In this document: piece by piece, positions 13,739 through 21,129 of the stretch
Layout: every line of letters starts with the position of its first letter
Numbering within the stretch: the first letter of the stretch is position 1
The notes under the pieces: model-generated
Seen by the model: only the letters and a program-made list of their open reading frames with translations
What the model was told of the DNA's origin: nothing
Databases searched by the model: none
DNA from: a virus
Strand: one strand, 5' to 3'
IMG/VR virus record: IMGVR_UViG_3300032331_003152
Coordinates: 1 to 40,737 of that record
Length of the DNA stretch: 40,737 nucleotides
Program-made: the position numbers and the translations under genes

Positions 13739-13983
13739 TGGCTAGTTTAGCATTATTAGTAAGCATAATAGTGTTATTCACAATATTAATTGGGCCAATC
13801 TCATATTTTTTAGCAAAACTTAAATTCCCTAAATTTTTCATCTATCTATTAAGTATTATTAGTATACTGTGTGGAATAAGTTTTTGCTGTATACCAATTC
13901 CAGTATGGTATATTGGACTGATACCAGTTTATTTTGGCTATATTAGTATCCAGATTGCCAATAAAAAAGATAGTGGAGGTTGA
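13738..13983 (+). CDS. Small integral membrane protein, 81 aa
   Basis: Three hydrophobic segments: about 3-25 (ALLVSIIVLFTILIGPISYF), 33-50 (FFIYLLSIISILCGISFCC) and 54-74 (VWYIGLIPVYFGYISIQI). The C-terminus is short and charged. It is translationally coupled to the coiled-coil gene, so the two may form a complex at the membrane. A holin role cannot be excluded. The stop region runs into the rIIA promoter. Confidence 0.7.
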   Translation: MASLALLVSIIVLFTILIGPISYFLAKLKFPKFFIYLLSIISILCGISFCCIPIPVWYIGLIPVYFGYISIQIANKKDSGG

Positions 13984-14008
13984 CAAGCCATCTTGCCGAT
14001 GGTATACT
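13980..14008 (+). promoter_or_regulatory. Sigma70-type promoter for rIIA-rIIB
   Basis: TTGACA, 17 nt with TTGCCGATGG, TATACT. GGAG and ATG 14053 follow. Confidence 0.83.
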
Positions 14009-14052
14009 TGGGCTATCACAGGAACGATTCACAGGAACTTGGAGACTAGAAA

Positions 14053-16731
14053 ATGAAGTTGGCAGATCGTGTTATTGATACTCATAGTGCTGGCGTTGCT
14101 AGTAGCAATCAGTTTAATATTGCTCAAACCAGTAAAATGTTTAAGATCCTTTCGGACTCTCTTTATTCCGACAAGGTTATGGCGGTTATTCGTGAACTGT
14201 CTACAAACGCTTATGACTCTCATATTTCAGCAGGCAATAAGAATCCTTTTAAGGTAACTTTGCCAACCGCTGCTAATCCTAATTTTGTGGTGCGTGATTA
14301 TGGCACTGGTCTTAGTCAGGCAGATATGGAGAACCTGTATACTACATACGGGGCCAGCAATAAAAACGATAGTAATGATTTTGTTGGTTGTCTTGGTCTA
14401 GGGTCTAAGAGTCCGTTTGCTTATACCAAGAGTTTTACTACAACTTCTTATTTTAACGGTAAGAAATATACTTATATCGCCGCTATTGATGATAGTGGTG
14501 TTCCCACCCTTAATCTTTTTAATTCGTGCGACACAGACGAGCCTAACGGTCTTGAAATTGGTTTTGCTGTTAAGCAGCATGATTTTCAAGAGTTCTCCAG
14601 TAAGGCCAAGCGTATTTATCACTATTTTAGAATGAAGCCCATTATTGAGGGTGGAATTGGTGGTAATCTACAAGACCATAAGTATAGCAATACTAATATT
14701 GTTATTAGTGGCGACGGTTGGAGAGTTTGCCGTCTGAACAATGACAATAATTACTTTCCTAGTAGTTATCATCGTATTGATAGTGGCGTTATTGCTATTA
14801 TGGGCAATATCGCATACCCTGTAGAAACCGCCCAAATTATTGGCGAAGAAAAGCAGGAAAGTCCCGATCATATTCAACGATGGAATCGTGCTTTCCAAAA
14901 GGCAGACATTGATAGTTGGAAGAATTTTGTTCATGAGATTATCAATTCTGGTCTTTATCTTGAGTTGGATTTTGGTATTGGCGAACTTGAAATGGATGTT
15001 TCAAGAGAAGGTTTGCAGTATACCAAGCAAGTCAAGAAAAGTCTGAGAGAAAAGACTCAGGAGATTTTTACTGAACTCAAGAGTATGTTTAGCCAAAAGA
15101 TTGCTGATGCTAAAACTAAGATCGAAGCAATTACCACATATTATACCCTGAATGAACTTGCTGGTGGATGGGGAGTTGGTGCTTCGTGGACAGACAGCAA
15201 GGGTAAGAGTCATTCTATTAATTCTGGTAATGATCTAGAATATAAGATTCCTGCTGGAAAGAATCTGTATGTCTTTAACTATAAGAGTTCTGGCTATAGG
15301 TCACGCAGACTAGTTGCTCTTACGGATAAAATCCATAATGAAACACTAACTGGTAAGGGCTATGGCTACTACTATAGTGCTAAGAAAAATGGTAAGATCG
15401 CTTTCTTTGTGTGTGATGTTAAGAGCGAAGAAACAGCAAAGAAGATTGTTACAAAGTATTGTAATCAAAACGACTGTTTCGGTTATATGATTCTTGATAC
15501 CAAGGATCATACCAAGAGTAATGAGGGTTTTGATAAGTTGATTGAGGATGTTGGTCAGGATAATCTACTAAAGGTTTCTGATTACAAGCATCTTAGTCAA
15601 AGCAATACTCCAAGAAAGAAAAGCACAAGAAGTAGTCAGGGTAGTGTTAGTGATCAAGATGTATTCTTTATTTATGGAGCATCTAAGGATAGCGGAGATA
15701 TTACTAATCAGTATAACGATGCTAAGTTTCTAAAGACACTGACACAGACTGAACTTGATGATTTTAGTGATAGTGAAGATATTGTATATATTCCTATTAC
15801 TCGTTACAAGAGTAATGACAATGAAAATCTGCCTATGATTTCTGACTTGAATTATATGATGACTGATGTTTCAACGAAGAATCTAATAAAGGATATGTTT
15901 GGAAATACTAAGATTTATGCTATCAAGAGCAGTCTCGTAAAGAAAATGTCTGACGATGGATATAATATGATTCCATTTAATGGCTTTTTTATGGATAGCC
16001 TAAAGAAAATCAAGAGCCGTTTTGATAGTGTCATATCCTATAATGATCTTGTGGAATATTGTCGCAAGCAATATCAAGATAGTGATACAACTACAAACAC
16101 TTATAGATCTTATAATAATGGCACAGTCCTACATCAATTCGCATATCATATGTTGAATATTTTTGGTCTAAACTATGCTAAGTTTATCAAAAATCAAGAT
16201 ATGGTTGATGCTGTCAATTATTATTTGATTACAGAATTTTTTGCCGATACTATTCATAGATTTAAGTACGACATTACAAAGTTTACTAAGGAAGCATATT
16301 TTGATCATATGAATACTATTCTACAAACGATTGGTATTGGTATTGATAAGATTGATAGTGAAAATATTCGTACTACTAATGTAGAGTACCATAGTCTGCT
16401 TAATATGATTAATGATCGTGTCTATAGACTTGATAGTGATAAATATGTTAATATTATCAAGTCACAGACTAAGACTAAGTATCAATTGCCAAAAGCGTCT
16501 GAAATCAGAAAAACGATTAAAGAGGCTATTGACAAGAACCCGATGGTCAAGTATATTATGGGGACGAACCAAGTAACTGGTATGATTAGAGAATTGACCG
16601 ATAAAAATCCTATCTCTAGTCTTAATAATCGTTCTAGTTATTATGCTAATAATGGTAAGGATTGGTTTGCTCAAATGGATAGTGATAGCGTTGATCTGTT
16701 CAAGATTCAGTTGAGTAGTTTGATTAAGTAA
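14053..16731 (+). CDS. rIIA: rIIA-like protein (GHKL ATPase)
   Basis: 892 aa, larger than T4 rIIA (about 725). The N-terminal GHKL ATPase fold has all boxes: N-box ELSTNAYDSH (N52), G1 VVRDYGTGLS (D82, G84, G86) and G2 GCLGLGSKSPFAY (112-124). A transducer-like domain follows with LELDFGIGELEMDVSREGLQ (cited region about 298-317). The C-terminal half is family-specific. In T4, rIIA acts with rIIB at the membrane and protects against RexAB exclusion and controls lysis timing; a similar role is inferred. It has its own promoter and GGAG site, and rIIB follows after 32 nt. Codons (CGT, CTT, GTT) are GC-richer than in the late genes. Confidence 0.9.
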   Translation: MKLADRVIDTHSAGVASSNQFNIAQTSKMFKILSDSLYSDKVMAVIRELSTNAYDSHISAGNKNPFKVTLPTAANPNFVVRDYGTGLSQADMENLYTTYGASNKNDSNDFVGCLGLGSKSPFAYTKSFTTTSYFNGKKYTYIAAIDDSGVPTLNLFNSCDTDEPNGLEIGFAVKQHDFQEFSSKAKRIYHYFRMKPIIEGGIGGNLQDHKYSNTNIVISGDGWRVCRLNNDNNYFPSSYHRIDSGVIAIMGNIAYPVETAQIIGEEKQESPDHIQRWNRAFQKADIDSWKNFVHEIINSGLYLELDFGIGELEMDVSREGLQYTKQVKKSLREKTQEIFTELKSMFSQKIADAKTKIEAITTYYTLNELAGGWGVGASWTDSKGKSHSINSGNDLEYKIPAGKNLYVFNYKSSGYRSRRLVALTDKIHNETLTGKGYGYYYSAKKNGKIAFFVCDVKSEETAKKIVTKYCNQNDCFGYMILDTKDHTKSNEGFDKLIEDVGQDNLLKVSDYKHLSQSNTPRKKSTRSSQGSVSDQDVFFIYGASKDSGDITNQYNDAKFLKTLTQTELDDFSDSEDIVYIPITRYKSNDNENLPMISDLNYMMTDVSTKNLIKDMFGNTKIYAIKSSLVKKMSDDGYNMIPFNGFFMDSLKKIKSRFDSVISYNDLVEYCRKQYQDSDTTTNTYRSYNNGTVLHQFAYHMLNIFGLNYAKFIKNQDMVDAVNYYLITEFFADTIHRFKYDITKFTKEAYFDHMNTILQTIGIGIDKIDSENIRTTNVEYHSLLNMINDRVYRLDSDKYVNIIKSQTKTKYQLPKASEIRKTIKEAIDKNPMVKYIMGTNQVTGMIRELTDKNPISSLNNRSSYYANNGKDWFAQMDSDSVDLFKIQLSSLIK

Positions 16732-16763
16732 TTCACAGGTAAGTAACACTAAGGAGTTTAATC

Positions 16764-17627
16764 ATGTCTGTTCCGTTTATGTTTGTTGATGGTAATTTGA
16801 CGCTTGTTCTTAATAACAAGAGTTATCAGGTTTTGCCGGATCATATTAATTACAAGATGATTCTGGAGAGTTTGCCAACTGCAACTGTTGATGAGTTGCT
16901 GGAGATTGTTGATGTAGAAAAGGCTGTTGCTGCATTTAGTGATGGTCTTGTTGAAATTAAGAATGGTCAGGTCACTTATGAGGATGAAGTTGTTCATGGT
17001 AGTATTAGTAAGCGTATTCTGGAGTTTATGAGCAAGGGTCTGCCTTTCCAGCCTCTTGTTAATTTCCTGAATAATCTTATGGAAAATCCTAGTATGCAGA
17101 GTCAGAAGGAACTTTACGATTTCCTTGAGCATGAGCATCTGCCTATTACTGAAGATGGTCATTTTCTCGCCTATAAGGCAGTAAGGGGAGATTTTAAGGA
17201 TAAGTATCGTGGAGTATTTGACAATAGTGTTGGTAAGGTTTGTCATATGCAGAGAGCCAAAGTTGACGATGATCGTGCAAGAGGATGCTCTGATGGGCTT
17301 CATGCTGGTGCATTGAATTATGTGGCCGGTTATGGGTCGGTGGAATCTGGCGACCGTATTGTGATCGTCAAGATTAATCCGCGTGATGTTGTTAGTGTTC
17401 CAAGTGATTGTAACTGTGAGAAACTTCGCACTTGCCGATATGAAGTTGTCGGAGAGTATCAAGGCGAACTTCTGAAGCCTCTTTATTCGTCTGATTTTAG
17501 TTATGACGAGGATGAAGATTATAATGAAGATAATTATGATCTTGATGAATCATACTGGGATCAGTTTGATGACGAGGATGAAGATGTAAATTATGATGAC
17601 GAGGACGATTACGACGATCAGTATTGA
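16764..17627 (+). CDS. rIIB: rIIB-like protein
   Basis: 287 aa, close to T4 rIIB (312). LYDFLEHEHLPITEDGHFLA, then YKAVRGDFKDKY, and DDRARGCSDGLHAGALNYVA are the characteristic rIIB core (about 115-190). CDCNCEKLRTCRYEVVGEY-type residues close the domain. Residues about 240-287 form a tail of almost only Asp, Glu, Tyr and Asn that T4 rIIB lacks. AAGGAG precedes ATG. Its position directly after rIIA supports the call. The acidic tail has a near copy at the start of the gene at 17709. Confidence 0.9.
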   Translation: MSVPFMFVDGNLTLVLNNKSYQVLPDHINYKMILESLPTATVDELLEIVDVEKAVAAFSDGLVEIKNGQVTYEDEVVHGSISKRILEFMSKGLPFQPLVNFLNNLMENPSMQSQKELYDFLEHEHLPITEDGHFLAYKAVRGDFKDKYRGVFDNSVGKVCHMQRAKVDDDRARGCSDGLHAGALNYVAGYGSVESGDRIVIVKINPRDVVSVPSDCNCEKLRTCRYEVVGEYQGELLKPLYSSDFSYDEDEDYNEDNYDLDESYWDQFDDEDEDVNYDDEDDYDDQY

Positions 17628-17638
17628 TCGTTGGACGA

Positions 17639-17693
17639 AAGTGGGCCGCTGGGCGGATACTAGTTAAAGGATGGTTCGATTCCATCACCACTT
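17639..17693 (+). tRNA. tRNA-like 55-mer (possible degenerate tRNA)
   Basis: AAGTGG pairs with CCACTT as an acceptor-like stem. GATGG-TTCGATT-CCATC is a perfect T arm with the canonical TTCGA loop. In place of D and anticodon arms there is one short hairpin (CCGC-TGG-GCGG) and about 13 nt, too little for a normal tRNA. A decayed tRNA or a small tRNA mimic fits. No anticodon can be assigned. Confidence 0.4.
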
Positions 17694-17708
17694 TTTAAAG
17701 GATATAAA

Positions 17709-18128
17709 ATGCACGAAGATTACGACGATAATGAATATGACGATGATCAGTATGATTATGACCATCCATCATTGAATCCATATAACTATTTTTTTAAGTT
17801 TGATGTGTCTACTGATAGTCCATTATCAAAGTGGCTTAGTGATATGTTTACTAATATAGACTGGAATCAAATACCATCTATACCATTAAATAATATTCCT
17901 GGTTTTCCTGTGTTTAGTGTTCCTGTGAATAGTTGGAATCCCAATGCTGGCAAGGATAATTCCTTCCAGTATTTGGGATCCAATTATGCTGGCAATCCAA
18001 TATGGAAAAAGAAATATTTTATATCAGATCCAATTAATCAAGAATATAAACTTCATATTCAAGCACATGCTAAACATTTTGTTTTACAACCGGATTATTA
18101 TAATGGATTATTTGAAATTCTTAATTAG
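17709..18128 (+). CDS. Hypothetical protein with acidic N-terminus, 139 aa
   Basis: The first 18 residues are Asp/Tyr/Glu-rich (HEDYDDNEYDDDQYDYD) and repeat the end of rIIB at both protein and DNA level. The rest (SKWLSDMFTNIDWNQIPSIP, FQYLGSNYAGNPIWKKKYFI) is Pro/Asn/aromatic-rich and unrecognised. AAAGGA precedes ATG. It may have arisen by duplication of the rIIB 3' end. Confidence 0.65.
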   Translation: MHEDYDDNEYDDDQYDYDHPSLNPYNYFFKFDVSTDSPLSKWLSDMFTNIDWNQIPSIPLNNIPGFPVFSVPVNSWNPNAGKDNSFQYLGSNYAGNPIWKKKYFISDPINQEYKLHIQAHAKHFVLQPDYYNGLFEILN

Positions 18129-18136
18129 GAGTTATT

Positions 18137-18550
18137 ATGAATGAATGGTTTGTTATCAATGATCTAAATGAGTTTACTGATAAAACAAGGATTATAGTTT
18201 ATAATAATTTTGGTAAATGGGAGAGTAATAATCCAATCAATGAGACTATGGATCTAATTGAAGAATCTGATACAAATGATATGAATAAAGTATTGTCTCA
18301 TGAAGAATCACTAACAATAGTTAAACAAGTAGTCAAGAAACAGAAACATAAAAAGTCTGATAGAGTTAGATATATTTTAAACGAGACATTATTCGCTAAA
18401 ATTGTACAAGACTTAAATGCTAGAATGGTTAGTAATGTTCTTAATGAATTGGTAAAAAAAGGCATCATAGAGTCAGGATTTGATAATAAGTCTAATGACT
18501 TTGTGTTTTGGATAAAAAAAGACAACAATGAAACACCAGAAGCCGATTGA
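18137..18550 (+). CDS. Winged-helix-like hypothetical protein, 137 aa
   Basis: The N-terminal region is acidic. The second half (SDRVRYILNETLFAKIVQDL, then VSNVLNELVKKGIIESGFDN and NDFVFWIKKD) has the helix, helix, helix, two-strand wing layout of winged-helix DNA binders. It is paralogous to the protein at 5529. AGGAG precedes ATG. It overlaps the zinc-ribbon/RuvA-III gene by 23 nt and heads the ruvB cluster, where it might act as its regulator or DNA adaptor. Confidence 0.68.
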   Translation: MNEWFVINDLNEFTDKTRIIVYNNFGKWESNNPINETMDLIEESDTNDMNKVLSHEESLTIVKQVVKKQKHKKSDRVRYILNETLFAKIVQDLNARMVSNVLNELVKKGIIESGFDNKSNDFVFWIKKDNNETPEAD

Positions 18551-18938
18551 TCACGATGTTCATCTAAAATATTTGTGTAATAAATGTGGATCAATCCATT
18601 GGCTTTCTTTTAAGGAAGCATCAACAGATCAATTTAAAGTTGTTTGTGATTGTGATAATATCTTTACAGTTAGGCGTGTGTCTGGTTTTAAAATCAAGTA
18701 TTTTGATCAAGAAAATAAACCAAAAATACAGAAAGAAAAACTAGAATCATCACCAAAGACTAGTAAACAAATACCAGAATTTTTATTAGCACAAACTATA
18801 AAAGCACTAATACCATATGGATTTACTAGTGCTGAGGCTAGAGAAATTATAGTTAAAAGTTATAATGAACAGCCTAATGATAATCCATTACTTTTGGTTA
18901 AACAAACTTTGGCATCTTTAAGGAGTACAAATGTCTAA
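18528..18938 (+). CDS. Zinc-ribbon protein with RuvA domain III-like C-terminus
   Basis: 136 aa. Residues 15-50 form a zinc ribbon (CNKC at 17-20, CDC at 40-42). A Lys-rich linker (55-80) joins it to residues 82-133: PEFLLAQTIKALIPYGFTSA, then EAREIIVKS and LLLVKQTLASLRS. That matches the small three-helix domain III of RuvA (A-L-x-x-L-G-Y-x-x-x-E-A), the part that docks on RuvB. RuvA domains I and II, which hold the Holliday junction, are absent. The next gene is a full RuvB, overlapping by 8 nt. I infer a phage adaptor that recruits or regulates RuvB, with the zinc ribbon replacing the junction-binding core. Confidence 0.68.
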   Translation: MKHQKPIDHDVHLKYLCNKCGSIHWLSFKEASTDQFKVVCDCDNIFTVRRVSGFKIKYFDQENKPKIQKEKLESSPKTSKQIPEFLLAQTIKALIPYGFTSAEAREIIVKSYNEQPNDNPLLLVKQTLASLRSTNV

Positions 18939-19827
18939 TAATATTATGAGGCCCACTAAGTTCAGTGACATCATTGGTCAGCAAGAGGTTATAGACCGTC
19001 TGCAAATCATGGTGAAGGGCTGTTTAAGTTCTGGTGGTACGATGCCTCATGTTTTAATTGACGGGCCTCCTGGCCTTGGTAAAACGACAATAGCGAGTGC
19101 TATAGCCAGCGAACTACAGACCAATCTATATACGATCAATGCGGCCAATGTTCGTAGTGTTAAAAATTTACTACCATACCTCATGGGTATTGCACCACAG
19201 TCCGTACTTTTTATTGATGAAATACATAGACTTCCTAAACTAGTAGAAGAATTCCTTTATCCTGTAATGGAAGATTTTGTATTAAATATAACTCTAGAGT
19301 CTAAACCAGAGACTATTGATCTTCCAGTATTTACTCTTGTTGGGGCTACTACTAGTGGTGGCAGTTTAAGTCAGCCATTCTATGATCGTTTTGCAATTAA
19401 AGAGCATTTGTCTTTTTATACACCAGATGAGTTAGCCAAACTAGCAGGATTGAACGCACAAAAGCTCGGACTAATGATCTCTGATTCTAATCTATTAGAA
19501 ATTGGCAAAAGAAGTAAAGGAACACCAAGAATTCTAAATGCTAGACTACAATGGTACAAGAACTATATTGCTTATCATCAAAATAAAAATATAGATATTG
19601 ATGTTGTATTTAGTAGTCAGGGAATTGATAGTATGGGTTTAGATGTGTATGATAGAATGTATCTTGATATACTTCGTAAGAATAAGGGCAATCCTTTAGG
19701 ACTAAAAAGTATTTCATCATTAACTGGAATTGCTATAGAAACTATTGAAAACAGCATAGAGCCATATTTGATTAGACAAGGTTATGCTGTTAGAACACAA
19801 AAGGGAAGAATCATAGGTAATGTATGA
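18931..19827 (+). CDS. ruvB: RuvB-like Holliday junction branch-migration ATPase
   Basis: 298 aa, a little shorter than bacterial RuvB (about 335). RPTKFSDIIGQ opens as in RuvB. Walker A is GPPGLGKT (45-52) and Walker B is LFIDEIHRL (D96, E97). Sensor 1 is LVGATT, and the RuvB-type PFYDRF follows with R153. Sensor 2 is GTPRI. The C-terminal winged helix GLDVYDRMYL and EPYLIRQGYAVRTQKGRI is unmistakably RuvB. The bacterial TTRAG is TTSGG here. An AAGGAG site precedes ATG. No RuvA or RuvC gene is in the window. It would act as a hexameric DNA pump in recombination or fork processing. The N-terminal ~200 nt are GC-richer than the remainder. Confidence 0.93.
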   Translation: MSNNIMRPTKFSDIIGQQEVIDRLQIMVKGCLSSGGTMPHVLIDGPPGLGKTTIASAIASELQTNLYTINAANVRSVKNLLPYLMGIAPQSVLFIDEIHRLPKLVEEFLYPVMEDFVLNITLESKPETIDLPVFTLVGATTSGGSLSQPFYDRFAIKEHLSFYTPDELAKLAGLNAQKLGLMISDSNLLEIGKRSKGTPRILNARLQWYKNYIAYHQNKNIDIDVVFSSQGIDSMGLDVYDRMYLDILRKNKGNPLGLKSISSLTGIAIETIENSIEPYLIRQGYAVRTQKGRIIGNV

Positions 19828-20123
19828 ATAATATATATACTATTATTGTTATTATATTAGTAATATTAAATATTTTATCTTTTATTTTAGGATTCTTGCT
19901 AGGAAAAATATTATCAATATCCGGTGTATCTATACTTAATAAGCCAAAATCTTTTATGCAATCTCAACCATCAAATAATACTATTAATATTGATGAGAAG
20001 ATTCATATTACAGATATTAAAACTGATGGTATGATTAAGAAGTATGAAAATCTTGGCGAAATTAAAAATTCTAATGAAAATATTACTAATTCAATAGATA
20101 AACTAAAGAGAATGAAAGGATAA
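19824..20123 (+). CDS. Membrane-anchored protein, 99 aa
   Basis: One long N-terminal transmembrane helix (YTIIVIILVILNILSFILGF, about 5-30), then a polar tail with a coil-forming end (NENITNSIDKLKRMKG). ATGA-coupled to ruvB and 4 nt before the actin-like gene. Its placement between two motor ATPases suggests a membrane tether for one of them; this is inference only. Confidence 0.7.
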   Translation: MNNIYTIIVIILVILNILSFILGFLLGKILSISGVSILNKPKSFMQSQPSNNTINIDEKIHITDIKTDGMIKKYENLGEIKNSNENITNSIDKLKRMKG

Positions 20124-20127
20124 TTTT

Positions 20128-21129
20128 ATGGCAGTCGGCTTAGACGTAGGAACAAGTTTTATTGTTTTATCCAAACAAACGCAAGAAGGAATAGAATATA
20201 AAGATTTCAGAGATGCGTTTTATATTATAAAGCCAACAACACCAGTAGCCACAAAGATGATTGAAAAAGGATTAGCAGGAAAAGTCTTTATTAAAGATAC
20301 TGATGGTTCTTTTATTCTATTAGGTAAAGACGCTATTGAAAAAGCAATAGAAAGAAATGATACTGCAAAAAGACCAATGTATAAAGGAGTAGTATCTTCT
20401 AAAGAAAAAGATGCAAAAAGAGTTTTAGCTTTTATTCTAAAAGAAGTAGTCGGAACAGCCTCAGAGTCCAGCGAAAAATTAGTATTCTGCATCCCTGCTC
20501 AACCAGTAGATCAAGAAGATGAAGATTTTGATGTAGGATATCATGAAGATGTTGTTAAAACAGTATTAGGTGAATGTGGTTATGATGCTCGTGCAATCAA
20601 TGAAGCAGAGGCTTTATGCTATGCTGAATTAGATACTGAAGAATATACTGGTATTGCAATTAGTTGTGGTGCTGGTATGACAAATGTTTGTGTCATGTTA
20701 AATGGTGAACCTACAGTAGTCTTTAGTACCACCAAGTCAGGCGACTGGGTTGATCGTATGAGCGCTGTGGCGACCGGAGAGCCGGATAGTGTTGTTCAGG
20801 CAGAGAAGGAGGCGGGTGGTTTTAAAATTGGCGAACCCAATGAAAATCCTATTCTTGGTGCAGTATCTGCATATTATGAAAGACTGATTGATTATACTAC
20901 TAAACAATTAAGTATGGCCTTAAATGGTCATAAATCTTTACCAAAATTTAAAAATCCTCTTACTATAGTTATTGCTGGTGGAACATCTCAGGCTAATGGT
21001 TATGTAGAAAAATTTATAGAAAAATTATCTGGTAACAACTTTCCATTAGCAATTAAAGAAGTGAGACACGCTAAAGATCCATTACATGCGGTATCTAAAG
21101 GTTGCTTAATTGCTTCTCAAATTTTATGA
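20128..21129 (+). CDS. Actin-fold ATPase (ParM/MreB-like)
   Basis: 333 aa, the normal size for an actin-like filament protein. Phosphate 1 is GLDVGTSFIVL (4-14). The connect-1 region reads INEAEALCYAEL. Phosphate 2 is AISCGAGMTNVCVM. The adenosine motif is VIAGGTSQANGY. This motif order defines the actin/Hsp70 superfamily, and the length without a substrate-binding domain favours an actin-like polymer over Hsp70. Possible roles are positioning phage DNA or virions, or plasmid-like partition. AAAGGA precedes ATG. A stretch at about 20736-20830 is strikingly GC-rich compared with the rest of the gene. Confidence 0.83.
   Translation: MAVGLDVGTSFIVLSKQTQEGIEYKDFRDAFYIIKPTTPVATKMIEKGLAGKVFIKDTDGSFILLGKDAIEKAIERNDTAKRPMYKGVVSSKEKDAKRVLAFILKEVVGTASESSEKLVFCIPAQPVDQEDEDFDVGYHEDVVKTVLGECGYDARAINEAEALCYAELDTEEYTGIAISCGAGMTNVCVMLNGEPTVVFSTTKSGDWVDRMSAVATGEPDSVVQAEKEAGGFKIGEPNENPILGAVSAYYERLIDYTTKQLSMALNGHKSLPKFKNPLTIVIAGGTSQANGYVEKFIEKLSGNNFPLAIKEVRHAKDPLHAVSKGCLIASQIL

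Noticed and set aside
14398-15213. Several open frames on both strands inside rIIA
   Set aside because: They are shadows of the 892-codon rIIA frame, with no ribosome sites and no protein-like composition.
16758-17462. 234-codon minus-strand frame opposite rIIB
   Set aside because: Exactly antisense to rIIB, whose motifs and ribosome site are clear. The frame stays open because of rIIB's codon pattern.
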